64,000 bases of DNA from Aminipila luticellarii (lineage in GTDB: Bacteria > Bacillota > Clostridia > Peptostreptococcales > Anaerovoracaceae): positions 1,922,001-1,986,000 of the forward strand of contig NZ_CP035281.1 in the NCBI RefSeq assembly GCF_004103735.1. Direction: 5' to 3'. Each line of letters begins with the position of its first letter. The stretch's first letter is position 1. Both the position numbers and the translations under genes were made by a program. Below the pieces are notes generated by a model, which ran no database searches, had not been told where the DNA came from, and saw only the letters and a program-made list of their open reading frames with translations. Of this stretch, positions 1 to 12,740 are shown piece after piece.

Positions 1-686
1 TCCGTTTTAATCCGTTCTCCGATTTCCGGCATTCCCTTTCTGAGTTCCATATAAATATCATTTTCATATTTTAAGCAGCACATTAATCTTCCGCATATAC
101 CCGAAATTTTTGTAGGATTCAACGATAAATTCTGCACCTTTGCCATTTTAATCGACACCGGTTCAAATTCAGGCAGCCAGGTATTACAGCAAAGACCTCT
201 GCCGCAGCTTCCGATTCCGCCCACCATCTTTGCCTCATCTCTTACACCAATCTGCCGCAGTTCTATCCTCATTTTAAATACGCCGGCCAAATCCTTTACC
301 AATTCTCTAAAGTCAACTCGTCCGTCTGCTGTAAAATAAAAGATAATTTTACTGTTATCAAAGGTGTATTCTACATCAATCAATTTCATATCCAGCTTGT
401 GCTTATCCACCTTTTCCTGACAAAGCAACATAGCCTTTTCTTTTTTCTTCAGGTTTTCTATGTGCTGTTCTGTATCCTGCGCATTGGCAATTCGCATAAT
501 TTTTTTAAGGGGGGCCACTATTTCCTTTTCGCCCACACTTTTTATATCAGACGTAACCGTTCCGTACTCCATTCCCCGAGCTGTCTCAACGATTACATTT
601 GTATCCTGCTTGACGTCCAAATCGCCGGGGTCAAAGTAATATACCTTACCCGCTCTTTTAAAACGTACTCCCGCCACTTTTACCAT
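1..686 (-). CDS. ricT: RicT/YaaT-type PSP1 domain protein (3' end outside window)
   Basis: Reading down from 686, about 228 codons are visible before the window ends, so the C-terminus is missing. The start ATG (684-686) follows a good ribosome site, GGAGGAT, at 692-698. The visible part is the PSP1 domain with two cysteine clusters, GIGSCGRGLCC and ISGICGRLMCC. In Bacillus RicT these belong to the Fe-S-binding Ric (Y-) complex, which works with RNase Y in mRNA maturation and also affects sporulation and competence. The gene starts 4 bases after the holB stop and is the last visible gene of the tmk-holB-ricT unit, an order common in Firmicutes. Identification is firm; the exact role in this organism is inferred from the family. 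Confidence 0.93.
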   Translation of the reverse strand, partial: MVKVAGVRFKRAGKVYYFDPGDLDVKQDTNVIVETARGMEYGTVTSDIKSVGEKEIVAPLKKIMRIANAQDTEQHIENLKKKEKAMLLCQEKVDKHKLDMKLIDVEYTFDNSKIIFYFTADGRVDFRELVKDLAGVFKMRIELRQIGVRDEAKMVGGIGSCGRGLCCNTWLPEFEPVSIKMAKVQNLSLNPTKISGICGRLMCCLKYENDIYMELRKGMPEIGERIKT

Positions 687-689
687 TAT

Positions 690-1505
690 TTATCCTCCAA
701 TTTTTATGATTAAATTTTTCATGGCGTAGCCTGTATTGATCCCTCGCTGTAAATCTCTTCTAGCTTCTTCAATCAGTTCTACTGCCCTAAAAATGTAATC
801 CTTTGTGTAATTTTTATTCTCCTTTGTACTTGTAATGGACACATCTCTATAAATCAGTTCCATAGCATCCAGCAATTTCATCGCATTCTCCTTATCTTCG
901 ATCCAGTCGTTCAGTTTACTTTTCACCAGATAAAAGGGTTCTTTGTTTAAAAGCATTCTGACCAACTGCTGCGCATGTTCTTTAATTTCGCCGTATTCAG
1001 GGGTTTGAAAAGGATTAACCCTGAACACCACAGCTCTTGATAAAATAGTAGGGATGAGATTTTCAATATTTTCAGATAACAAAATAATAATAGTTCCCTG
1101 AGGCGGCTCTTCCAATGTCTTAAGCAAACGGTTCTGCGCCCTGACAGTCATGGTATCTGCCTGCTTGATAACAGCAATATTTCGGTCTCCAAAAAACGGT
1201 TTTTTCTTAAGCCTGTTCTGAAGCTCTTCTACCGCATCATCCTTAATACTTTTCCCATCTGTCTCTACATATATGATATCCTCATGATTGCCATGATTTA
1301 TCTTATTACAGGAAATGCAGGTCTCGCATCCCTCTCCCTTATCATTCTCACAGAGAATCGCTTTTATGAAGCAATCCGCCAGTAAAGCTTTATCTACACA
1401 AGAATCTCCTTCAAAGATATAGGCGTGGAATAAATTTTCTGATGCGGATAAATATCGCAATCGCTCTATGAGCTTATCGTTATTGTCTATTTCTCCTAAA
1501 ATCAT
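690..1505 (-). CDS. holB: DNA polymerase III delta' subunit
   Basis: A 271-residue clamp-loader subunit of the AAA+ family that helps load the beta sliding clamp at replication forks. The N-terminal P-loop region is degenerate (GDSCVDKA), as expected for delta', which does not hydrolyse ATP. A four-cysteine zinc-binding knuckle (CENDKGEGCETCISC) lies near residues 52-67. The sensor region LLKTLEEPPQ is typical. The usual SRC motif reads SRA here, so the cysteine is replaced. It lies 13 bases downstream of tmk and 4 bases upstream of ricT, so it is almost certainly cotranscribed with both. Confidence 0.93.
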   Translation of the reverse strand: MILGEIDNNDKLIERLRYLSASENLFHAYIFEGDSCVDKALLADCFIKAILCENDKGEGCETCISCNKINHGNHEDIIYVETDGKSIKDDAVEELQNRLKKKPFFGDRNIAVIKQADTMTVRAQNRLLKTLEEPPQGTIIILLSENIENLIPTILSRAVVFRVNPFQTPEYGEIKEHAQQLVRMLLNKEPFYLVKSKLNDWIEDKENAMKLLDAMELIYRDVSITSTKENKNYTKDYIFRAVELIEEARRDLQRGINTGYAMKNLIIKIGG

Positions 1506-1518
1506 TTTTCCTCAATTC

Positions 1519-2142
1519 TCAGCCTTCTAAAAAGGGTTGTACATGTACCAGGATTTCACTGCTGATCTCATCAATAGTTTTTGCGGCATCTATGCCTATA
1601 ATTCTATCTTTATGCAATTTTTCAAGATCTAAGTATCCCTTAAAAACTGTATTATGAAATTCCATTTTTTCTTTTTCCAATCGATCCTGTTCTTCCTCTC
1701 GAATACGCTCTTTTCCTATACAGGGATCCACCTTCAATAAGAAGGTAAGATCAGGCATGCATCCCGCAACTGCATATTCATTTATGATCCTTACAGACTC
1801 TCCAAGCCTTCTTCCATACCCTTGATAAGCTATGCTCGAATCAACAAACCGATCACAGATAACCGTTTTTCCCGCTTCCAATGCCGGCTTAATGACTTCG
1901 GCTACATGCTGTGCTCTAGCCGCTGCATATAAAAGAGCTTCTGTCATAGGATTCATTTCAATGTGTTTCTTGTCCAAAATAATCTGTCTGATTTTTTCAC
2001 CGATGACCGTTCCTCCGGGTTCTCTGGTCAATATGGATTCTACCCCATTCTTATCTAAAAACTCTTTCAATAATCTAATCTGAGTGGTTTTTCCCGATCC
2101 ATCCGGTCCTTCGATTGAAATAAACAGTGCCCTTTTCATCAT
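1519..2142 (-). CDS. tmk: Thymidylate kinase
   Basis: A 207-residue dTMP kinase that converts dTMP to dTDP for DNA synthesis. The P-loop GPDGSGKTTQ is at residues 12-21, the DR motif appears as CDRFVDSSIAYQGYGR, and the TREPGG motif is present. Length is normal for the family. A short extension (MMKR) precedes the first beta strand, and either of the two adjacent ATG codons could be used. It sits between a 35-residue membrane protein and holB in one short operon whose promoter is near 2324-2353. Confidence 0.95.
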   Translation of the reverse strand: MMKRALFISIEGPDGSGKTTQIRLLKEFLDKNGVESILTREPGGTVIGEKIRQIILDKKHIEMNPMTEALLYAAARAQHVAEVIKPALEAGKTVICDRFVDSSIAYQGYGRRLGESVRIINEYAVAGCMPDLTFLLKVDPCIGKERIREEEQDRLEKEKMEFHNTVFKGYLDLEKLHKDRIIGIDAAKTIDEISSEILVHVQPFLEG

Positions 2143-2156
2143 GCAAAACTCCTAAA

Positions 2157-2264
2157 TTATTTTTTTCTGGTAATCTCCAACATCAGTTTAGATGCAAGTA
2201 CAATAGATATGTAAAGGATAGGAAAGCTCAGTAATACAATAAAAATAATTTTTAAAAATGTCAT
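2157..2264 (-). CDS. Small 35-residue membrane protein upstream of tmk
   Basis: ATG at 2262-2264 is preceded by a strong ribosome site (GGGGGAAGG) and opens a 35-codon frame ending in TAA at 2157-2159. The product begins MTFLKIIFIVLLSFPILY and ends in LEITRKK: one hydrophobic helix followed by a positively charged tail, consistent with a small single-span membrane protein. It ends 14 bases before tmk and is the first gene after the promoter. I recognise no family. Support is the ribosome site, the coherent membrane-protein composition and the operon position; no homology was tested. Confidence 0.6.
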   Translation of the reverse strand: MTFLKIIFIVLLSFPILYISIVLASKLMLEITRKK

Positions 2265-2292
2265 GGACCTTCCCCCTTACTCTTTATTTTTT

Positions 2293-2312
2293 ATATCAAA
2301 TATTTTTGATAT
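2293..2312. promoter_or_regulatory. 20-bp perfect palindrome in the tmk operon leader
   Basis: ATATCAAA-TATT-TTTGATAT lies between the promoter at 2324-2353 and the first start codon. It could be an operator, or form a short RNA hairpin. No regulator is identified. Confidence 0.35.
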
Positions 2313-2323
2313 TCACGTGTACT

Positions 2324-2353
2324 ATTATAGCATATTTTATAAGGCTTTTACAA
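2324..2353 (-). promoter_or_regulatory. Probable sigma-A promoter of the tmk-holB-ricT operon
   Basis: On the minus strand TTGTAA (2348-2353) and TATAAT (2324-2329) are separated by 18 bases. It points into the 35-residue protein and tmk, 60 bases upstream of the first start codon. Confidence 0.6.
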
Positions 2354-2466
2354 AACAATTTAGTTTTATGCCTTATTTGAAAATCCCTGCTTAGAAATTC
2401 CATCCAGAAGCAGATTTTACTATTGTTACTCTTCTGTTACTCTTCCTTCAAAAAACGGTATACATA

Positions 2467-2504
2467 AAAAAAGTGACTATCCTTTTGGATAATCACTTTT
2501 TTTT
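2467..2504 (-). terminator. rRNA operon terminator
   Basis: On the minus strand a stem formed by AAAAGTGATTATCC and GGATAGTCACTTTT with a 4-base loop is followed by a T-run, just past the 5S gene. The arms are rich in A and T on both sides, so it may work in both directions. Confidence 0.85.
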
Positions 2505-2508
2505 AAAA

Positions 2509-2624
2509 ACCGGCAACGTCCTACTTTCCCAGGCAGCTGCCCGCCAAGTATCATCGGCGCTAAGGAGCTTAACTTCTGTGTTCGAGATGGGTACAGGTGG
2601 TTCCTCCTCGCTATTGTCACCGGA
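2509..2624 (-). rRNA. rrf: 5S ribosomal RNA
   Basis: Roughly 116 bases, starting with the conserved CCGGTGACAATAGCGAGG and ending in GGACGTTGCCGG. It is the last gene of the rRNA operon, about 113 bases past the 23S gene, and is followed at once by the terminator. Ends are estimated to within a few bases. Confidence 0.93.
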
Positions 2625-2737
2625 TTTAGCTTGTATTCCTACTCGCTATCTGCTTATTCACTTGTTTCCTCTTGAGAGCATACTCTCAAAACTGGATAAC
2701 ATACCTTCCTATCAGTCCTCTTCCCTTGAAACCTTCT

Positions 2738-5633
<2,896 letters not shown>

Positions 5634-5955
5634 AGCATTTTACCTGTTTAGCGTTAAACAGGATTTGTATTTGTTAAGAAACTTCGCTTTAGTAAAAAAG
5701 CTTGCATTTCTTCTGGTTTCTCGGTTGAAATCGTAGTCATATTTTACACCCGACATCATTCTTCCTTGCCTCTCGGCTCGAAAAGACTCTGTCTTGTTTT
5801 TATATAACTGTTTGCTATCTATTCTCATAGATAACCTCGATTTCGTTGTCAATTTGTATGAAGATATTTTCATATCACATACTTTTGATTTCTGATATTT
5901 ATTGCATATTATCCAGTTTTCAAAGTACATTCCCGAACTTCTTTCAAAGTTCTGG
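5634..5955. other. Internal transcribed spacer between tRNA-Ala and 23S
   Basis: AT-rich spacer without a gene. It presumably carries the 23S processing stem. A possible internal promoter on the minus strand reads TTGACA (5847-5852), 17 bases, TATGAG (5824-5829); the -10 is poor, so this may be chance. No tRNA-Ile was found. Confidence 0.6.
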
Positions 5956-6031
5956 TGGTGGAGAATAAGAGGATCGAACTCTTGACCCCCTGCGTGCAAG
6001 GCAGGTGCTCTCCCAGCTGAGCTAATTCCCC
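5956..6031 (-). tRNA. tRNA-Ala (anticodon TGC), CCA encoded
   Basis: The 76-base gene starts GGGGAATTAGCTCAGCTGGG, has the anticodon loop CTTGCAC with anticodon TGC, the T-arm GTTCGATCC, and an encoded CCA end at 5956-5958. It is the only tRNA between the 16S and 23S genes. Confidence 0.95.
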
Positions 6032-6066
6032 ATGTATAAAACTCATAGTGCAAAAGACTTTAGTCT

Positions 6067-7590
<1,524 letters not shown>

Positions 7591-8206
7591 ATGGTATCTT
7601 ACTCGTCTTTCCTCTGCATCTCACCTTTACAGATCGACTTAGAATTGAACGAGATAAAATCGAGTCTCTAACTCAAGCTAAACGCATTTGCGTTTTGCTG
7701 ATTCTTTAATTTATGCAAAGCATAAATCCTAGAATTATTGTTGTTTTTTAGAATTGTACGTTGACTCATTCAACTTTGAATTCGTCTTACCAATTAAAGC
7801 CTTAACCGAATTTACATTCAAATTATAGCTTTAAGTGTGTTGTACTTAGTTTTGAGAACAAGCTAATGTTCTCTTGACTAATTCTTTTACACTATGAAGT
7901 TTTCAAGGTTCATGCGCACCTAACTGATTTACAGCGTAAATCTTAGTAGGTGCCAGACTAGAAAATCACAAATTTACAATTTGCAGCTTTTCATCGCCTG
8001 TGCTTCTGCAAGTTTTCGTTGCTCACTTGCGACAGCTATATTAGAATACCAAAACTTAGATAAATTGTCAATGCTTTTTTTTAAGTTTTTTAAATTACGT
8101 CATATTATACGTATTTTTCTTTAAAATTACAGCATTCCACTGTTTTTTTACATTTTTATTTCAACACATGACACATAAAATCTAAATTTTTTCTCCCAAA
8201 GCAATT
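7591..8206 (-). other. rRNA operon leader and upstream region, no protein gene
   Basis: About 450 bases of transcribed leader lie between the promoter and the 16S gene. It contains at least two hairpins: GAGAACA-AGCTAA-TGTTCTC at 7854-7873, and an imperfect one at 7917-7953 (CACCTA paired with TAGGTG). These probably take part in processing or antitermination. Beyond the promoter, 8072-8200 is AT-rich with T-tracts and no coding frame. Confidence 0.6.
8043..8071 (-). promoter_or_regulatory. rRNA operon promoter
   Basis: TTGACA (complement at 8066-8071), 17 bases, TATTCT (complement at 8043-8048), with A/T tracts just upstream (8072-8130) resembling an UP element. Only one clear promoter was seen. 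Confidence 0.85.
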
Positions 8207-8938
8207 TTAAAGGCTGTTACTCTGAGGTATTTTCACCATCGAGCTTAATTGGTTCAGTACCCTGCTATCCATCGGTTTGATGTCCTTCAATTTATACTTG
8301 ATTCCAAGCTTTTCATATTTTTCTGTTCCCAGACTATGATAACCCAGCAATTCAACCTTATCTATGCGATTAATCTTTCTTATAAATTCATTTAAGTCCT
8401 CTATATTCTTTTCCGTATCATTGATACCCGGAACGATTACCTGACGTACCCATACAGGTTTCTCATGCTTATTAATAAGTTCTATCAGCTTTAGAAGCGT
8501 CTCCTGCTTCCTTCCCGTGATATTCCGAAATTTCTCGGGATCGGAATGTTTGACATCCAGTAAGACCATTTCACATTCTTCAACGGCCGGCTCCGTAAAT
8601 TCATCCATATAAGTTCCGCTCGTATCTATAATAGAACGAATCCCTATTTTTTTAAGAGCCCGCATGGTTTGTACGAGGAATTCTCCCTGAAAAAGAGGTT
8701 CGCCGCCGGAAAAGGTCACTCCGCCTTCTTCTCCGTAATAGCTCATTCCTCTCTTAGCCCGATCAACGATCTGTTTGGTTTCAATTTCGCTTCCTCCATG
8801 AATATCCCATGTGTCAGGATTGTGACAGTAAGAGCATCTGGCGGGGCATCCTTGCAGGAATACTACCGTTCTAATGCCAGGCCCATCTACTGCTCCAAAG
8901 GTCTCGAAAGAATGAAGCTTTCCCCTTACACTTGTCAT
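8207..8938 (-). CDS. pflA: Pyruvate formate-lyase activating enzyme (glycyl-radical activase)
   Basis: A 243-residue radical-SAM enzyme that uses S-adenosylmethionine and a 4Fe-4S cluster to place the glycyl radical on pyruvate formate-lyase. The cluster motif is CPARCSYC (CxxxCxxC), preceded by FETFGAVDGPGIRTVVFLQG, which is typical of PflA. The later VTFSGGEPLFQ motif binds SAM. Length matches PflA rather than the longer activases of other glycyl-radical enzymes that carry extra ferredoxin domains. A ribosome site AAGGAG is 13 bases before the ATG, rather far. No pflB is in the window, so its target lies elsewhere. Confidence 0.9.
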   Translation of the reverse strand: MTSVRGKLHSFETFGAVDGPGIRTVVFLQGCPARCSYCHNPDTWDIHGGSEIETKQIVDRAKRGMSYYGEEGGVTFSGGEPLFQGEFLVQTMRALKKIGIRSIIDTSGTYMDEFTEPAVEECEMVLLDVKHSDPEKFRNITGRKQETLLKLIELINKHEKPVWVRQVIVPGINDTEKNIEDLNEFIRKINRIDKVELLGYHSLGTEKYEKLGIKYKLKDIKPMDSRVLNQLSSMVKIPQSNSL

Positions 8939-9081
8939 AATTAATTATTTTCTCCTTGTTTGTCATTGTGTTAAACTATATAATAATGGATATAATTTTT
9001 AATGAAGATTATCATTCTTCCGTTATTTCTTTTAATCTGTATTGAATTATATCATACTATCTAAAATTGAAAGGTGCAAGC

Positions 9082-10317
9082 ATGATAAAGTTTAAAGAAT
9101 ATTTTCCGGAGAAGCATTGGTGGAAATACAGCATCTTTATAGCCTGTACGGCGGCTATACTATACGCCCTGTTTTTCATCATTAAAAACTTTGATACCAT
9201 TACAGTGGTCGCATTCAATGCGCTTTCAAGCATCTGCTCTGCATTGATGCCGCTTTTTATAGGGTTGATTTTGACCTATCTGCTCAGTCCGCTGGTAGAT
9301 ATCATCAATAAAAAATTAATGAGTAAAATCATTTTTACCCATACCAAGGATCCGGCTAAATTGGAAAAGCTGGAAAAGAACAAAAGGCTTATCAGTGTTC
9401 TTTTGACCTATATCCTGATTATTGCCCTCATAGTCGTGATTATATATGCCTTTGCTGTTCTCATATTGGGACAGTTCATTTTCTCAGGGATTGACAGCAT
9501 GGTAAACGCAGTTGTTGCTTATGTCTCCACATATGAAGCCAGCATAAAGAGCTGGGTCGCTGGACTGCCTGAAATGGGGCTTGCCGAATATGTTCACCAA
9601 TTCGCAAATCGGGCAATGCTCTGGCTATCCTCCCACTTTAACGCTACTTCTGCCATCAACTGGATCACCGGAATCAGCGGAAGCATTGTGAATTTTGCGA
9701 TCGGGGCTATTATAAGTATCTATATCCTAATGGACAAAGACTTTTTTGCTCACCTTTGGCGCAAATTCCTGCATCTGGTATTGCCTCAAAAGGCCAATGC
9801 CGTATTAACGGAGACTCTGAGCGATATCAACGGTGTACTCTCTGCATTTATACGCGGGGCTATGCTAGACGCTCTGATCATCGCCATTCTGTCCTCTGTA
9901 GGACTTTCTATTCTGGGATTGGATTTTGCTGTATTTATAGGCTGTTTTGCCGGTATATCCAATGTTATACCGTATTTTGGCCCGGTTCTCGGCATGATTC
10001 CTGCTTTTATCGTGGGAACCTTTACCGATGGTATTACGCAGGGCATTACCGCAGTGGTGGTGCTGCTGATCGTTCAGCAGATCGACTGCAATTTGATCTA
10101 TCCTAAAATTGTCGGCTCTACTACAGGGCTGCATCCGCTTTTCGTCCTGCTGGCCGTGTCCGTAGCAGGGTATTACGGCGGTATCCTCGGAATGATTCTC
10201 GCCGTCCCTCTTGCCGGTATCGTTCAGACCTTTATCTTGAAATGGGTCCATGCAGAAGAAGTGAAACAGGCGGCAGAAATGGAAAAGCAAGCCTTTCCCA
10301 GAAATTCAAAAGAATAA
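9082..10317 (+). CDS. AI-2E family membrane transporter (PerM/YtvI type)
   Basis: A 411-residue polytopic membrane protein of the AI-2E transporter family, whose members move small solutes or ions; the substrate cannot be read from sequence. Hydrophobic segments occur near residues 18-40, 48-75, 110-135, 205-225 and in a block between 255 and 390. The conserved stretch ISNVIPYFGPVLGMIPA is characteristic. I chose ATG at 9082 because AAAGGTG lies 5 bases ahead of it; a TTG 15 bases upstream is in frame but lacks a ribosome site. It diverges from pflA and is followed by a gap with a promoter for the cysteine-rich protein. Confidence 0.85.
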   Translation: MIKFKEYFPEKHWWKYSIFIACTAAILYALFFIIKNFDTITVVAFNALSSICSALMPLFIGLILTYLLSPLVDIINKKLMSKIIFTHTKDPAKLEKLEKNKRLISVLLTYILIIALIVVIIYAFAVLILGQFIFSGIDSMVNAVVAYVSTYEASIKSWVAGLPEMGLAEYVHQFANRAMLWLSSHFNATSAINWITGISGSIVNFAIGAIISIYILMDKDFFAHLWRKFLHLVLPQKANAVLTETLSDINGVLSAFIRGAMLDALIIAILSSVGLSILGLDFAVFIGCFAGISNVIPYFGPVLGMIPAFIVGTFTDGITQGITAVVVLLIVQQIDCNLIYPKIVGSTTGLHPLFVLLAVSVAGYYGGILGMILAVPLAGIVQTFILKWVHAEEVKQAAEMEKQAFPRNSKE

Positions 10318-10351
10318 ATAATGGATTGATGCATATTTAGAGGCTTATATA

Positions 10352-10380
10352 TTAACATAAAATCTTTCTCTTCATATAAT
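10352..10380 (+). promoter_or_regulatory. Promoter of the cysteine-rich repeat protein
   Basis: TTAACA (10352-10357), 17 bases, TATAAT (10375-10380) fits sigma-A well. The same bases also read AC-N16-CATATAAT (10355-10380), close to a sigma-K pattern, so the sigma factor is not settled. Confidence 0.55.
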
Positions 10381-10432
10381 GTAATATCCCTATCTATATG
10401 AGGGTAATATTAAATGAATGAGGGTATAAAAC

Positions 10433-10840
10433 ATGAGTTGTAATTGTGATTGTAACCGATTAAATGGTATAAAAGACCTCAAAGAGGGCCTCTGCAATCT
10501 CCAACAGGGAGTAAAGTATCTCTGTAATGCTTTGGACGCTCTTCGCTGCTATAAAATATGCGAAGCAGACAACTGCCTACTTAAAGGAATCTGCCAGAGC
10601 GAAAAAGGGCTGTGCCAGTGCGAAAGAGGGTTGAGGAATCTGAACGACGACTTAGATCGTCAGGAAATAAGAACTATCCGTGAAGGCATATGCAAGATAC
10701 GCAATGGAATTCAGGATATTTGTGATGTATGGGAAGATCTTCGCCGACAATGCGGATGCCAGATTGAAGAAGATCTGGTAAACGGAATAGCCGATATCAA
10801 AGAAGGAATAGACAGAATAAATAGCGTTATCTGCCGATAA
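10433..10840 (+). CDS. Cysteine-rich repeat protein of unknown function
   Basis: A 135-residue soluble protein with 16 cysteines and no signal peptide or membrane span. Four related units of about 20-25 residues can be aligned by eye: LNGIKDLKEGLCNLQQGV, LKGICQSEKGLCQCERGL, IRTIREGICKIRNGIQDI and VNGIADIKEGIDRINSVI. The shared pattern is (I/L)xxIKxGIxxIxxGI, suggesting short amphipathic helices held by disulfides or metal. A ribosome site (GAGGG) is about 8 bases before the ATG. It stands alone between its own promoter and terminator. I do not recognise a family. A spore-coat or metal-binding role is possible but unproven. Confidence 0.75.
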   Translation: MSCNCDCNRLNGIKDLKEGLCNLQQGVKYLCNALDALRCYKICEADNCLLKGICQSEKGLCQCERGLRNLNDDLDRQEIRTIREGICKIRNGIQDICDVWEDLRRQCGCQIEEDLVNGIADIKEGIDRINSVICR

Positions 10841-10867
10841 GTTAATATTCTCAGATAAAATCGAGCA

Positions 10868-10902
10868 GGGTTAAAGGCGTTGGCCTTTAACCCTTGTTTT
10901 CT
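10868..10902 (+). terminator. Terminator after the cysteine-rich protein
   Basis: GGGTTAAAGGC-GTTG-GCCTTTAACCC (10868-10893) followed by a T-rich tail. Confidence 0.85.
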
Positions 10903-10948
10903 CTTCGTTAAAAGCTCCGCAGCCAAAATAAAAGCTCGCGGAGCCTCC

Positions 10949-11602
10949 TCACGGAGTTGTCACTTCTGTTGCGGATTTTGACGGATCCCAATGCACCTGC
11001 CGGATATAATGCTCCAGCTCATCCGTCTTATTCGTCTTAAACAGTTTCAGCATTTCTTTATGCTCATTATTTGTTTCAAATAAAATCGCTTTTACATCTT
11101 CCATACAGTTCAAGTCATACTTCTTAGCCACAAACTTCTTTTTCAGCTTTAAAAGAGAGTCTACCAGTGTATCATTACCGCACTCCACCAGATAAAGCTG
11201 ATGAAAAATCTCCTGCTGCTTGTAATACATCTCATAATTGCCGGAATCAATCGCCAAATCCATACTATTGATATAAAATTCCATGTCCTTTAACGTCTTT
11301 GCGGTGAGCCTGCCGCATGCCAGCGTAGCGGCATATCCGTCAAGAACACCGACCACCTCATAAATCTCAGCCGCCTCTTTGGGATTCAAATCTTTGACTA
11401 CAAACCCTTTTCTCGGTACATTTTCCAAGACATTTTCACTGGAAAGCTGTATCAGCGCCTCTCTGACCGGAGTACGGCTGATATTTAATTCCTGACATAT
11501 TTTGTTTTCGTTTATTTTTTCATCCGGCAGCAAGTTACCTTGTGATATCTGCTCGGCGATATAATCATATACGTGATCTTTTAGTGATTGAAACTTATAC
11601 AT
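10949..11602 (-). CDS. GntR-family (FCD/FadR subgroup) transcriptional regulator
   Basis: A 217-residue regulator with an N-terminal winged helix (motif LNISRTPVREALIQL, typical of GntR proteins) and an all-helical FCD ligand domain in the C-terminal two thirds. FCD regulators usually sense carboxylates or amino acids. I start it at ATG 11600-11602, preceded by AAAGG at 7 bases; an upstream in-frame ATG at 11626 lacks a ribosome site. It is divergent from the dimethylarginase-type hydrolase and permease, and a TGTATACA palindrome sits inside the promoter of those genes, so it probably controls them. Confidence 0.88.
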   Translation of the reverse strand: MYKFQSLKDHVYDYIAEQISQGNLLPDEKINENKICQELNISRTPVREALIQLSSENVLENVPRKGFVVKDLNPKEAAEIYEVVGVLDGYAATLACGRLTAKTLKDMEFYINSMDLAIDSGNYEMYYKQQEIFHQLYLVECGNDTLVDSLLKLKKKFVAKKYDLNCMEDVKAILFETNNEHKEMLKLFKTNKTDELEHYIRQVHWDPSKSATEVTTP

Positions 11603-11766
11603 CTGCAAACCTTTCTTCAAGGACATTGATTTTTAATTTATATTGAAAGAATATTTATCACAAAGTTTATCATATCATCCTCACTATTCAAAATCAAGAA
11701 ATAACGGCACAGATCATAATATATAATACAATATATAATATATTATATATAACATTCATATTTAGC

Positions 11767-11795
11767 TTGACAAGTTTATGTATACAATATATTAT
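11767..11795 (+). promoter_or_regulatory. Promoter of the hydrolase-permease pair with candidate GntR operator
   Basis: TTGACA (11767-11772), 17 bases, TATTAT (11790-11795). The spacer contains the perfect palindrome TGTATACA (11779-11786), similar to sites bound by GntR-family regulators; binding there would block RNA polymerase. Confidence 0.65.
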
Positions 11796-11845
11796 ATTTG
11801 TAAGAAATATTTAAAAATTCAATCAAGTAATGGAGGTAAAGAAAA

Positions 11846-12616
11846 ATGTTTAAAAATTGTATCGTAAGAAGACCGTGCAAAGCAATGGTAGAAGGTATTA
11901 CATCTGCTCCTGAATTAGGAAAACCAGATTATGAATTAGCTCTGAAACAGCATGATTCATATATTGAAGCCTTGAAGAAATGCGGCGTTGAAGTTACAGT
12001 ACTCGATGCTCTTGAACAGTATCCGGATTCCTGCTTCGTAGAAGATCCTGCGGTTATTACGAGCAAGTGTGCTATTATCACCAATCCCGGTGCCGGAACC
12101 AGAAACGGTGAAAAAGCAGAAATTTTACCGGCTGTTAAAAAGTTCTTCCGTGATGACCAGATTGAATATATTAAAGCCCCGGGAACACTGGAAGGCGGAG
12201 ATGTTATGATGGTAGGCGATCATTTTTACGTTGGCCGTTCTGCCAGAACAAACGAGGAAGGCATCAAGCAATTTATTGCTATCCTTGAAAAGCATGGCTT
12301 GACCGGATCGGAAGTTCCTCTTGAAAAAGTGCTTCACCTAAAAACAGGCATAAACTATATCGAAAACAACAACATGCTTGTCTCCGGTGAATTCATCGAT
12401 AAGCCTGAGTTTGCAAAATATAACAAGATCGTTATTCCGGAGGAAGAAGCTTATGCTGCAAACTGCATCTGGATGAACGGAACCGTTATCATTCCTGAAG
12501 GATATCCAGCTGTTGAAAAGGCTGTAAAAGACGCCGGCTATGACATCATTCTTGTGGATACTTCAGAATACAGAAAGCTTGACGGCGGACTGAGCTGCTT
12601 ATCCTTACGATTCTAG
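11846..12616 (+). CDS. Dimethylarginine dimethylaminohydrolase-type amidinohydrolase
   Basis: A 256-residue enzyme of the guanidino-group modifying superfamily. It most resembles dimethylargininase, which converts N-omega-methylated arginines to citrulline and methylamine or dimethylamine. Catalytic residues are visible: Glu/Asp in TLEGGDV, His in VLHLKTG, and the nucleophilic Cys in GGLSCLSLRF at the C-terminus. The FVEDPAVI loop is also typical. It is much shorter than the roughly 400-residue arginine deiminase of the ADI pathway. A strong ribosome site (GGAGG) precedes the ATG. It is followed by an APC permease and faces a GntR regulator. Substrate preference (methylarginine or another guanidine) is inferred. 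Confidence 0.82.
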   Translation: MFKNCIVRRPCKAMVEGITSAPELGKPDYELALKQHDSYIEALKKCGVEVTVLDALEQYPDSCFVEDPAVITSKCAIITNPGAGTRNGEKAEILPAVKKFFRDDQIEYIKAPGTLEGGDVMMVGDHFYVGRSARTNEEGIKQFIAILEKHGLTGSEVPLEKVLHLKTGINYIENNNMLVSGEFIDKPEFAKYNKIVIPEEEAYAANCIWMNGTVIIPEGYPAVEKAVKDAGYDIILVDTSEYRKLDGGLSCLSLRF

Positions 12617-12740
12617 CCGCATCAGTCAAAAGAACCTTTTTATGTACAAATTAAATAAGTCTAAATAGTATAATTATCCGGGGGTGTTTTTTACAGCATC
12701 CCCTAATGGTTTATTTCTACTCAGGAAAGGAGATTATTCT

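Noticed and set aside
5824-5852. Possible promoter in the 16S-23S spacer
   Set aside because: The -10 element is poor and one promoter already explains the operon; kept only as a note.
10355-10380. Sigma-K promoter as the sole promoter of the cysteine-rich protein
   Set aside because: The same stretch is an equally good sigma-A promoter (TTAACA-N17-TATAAT), so the call stays open.
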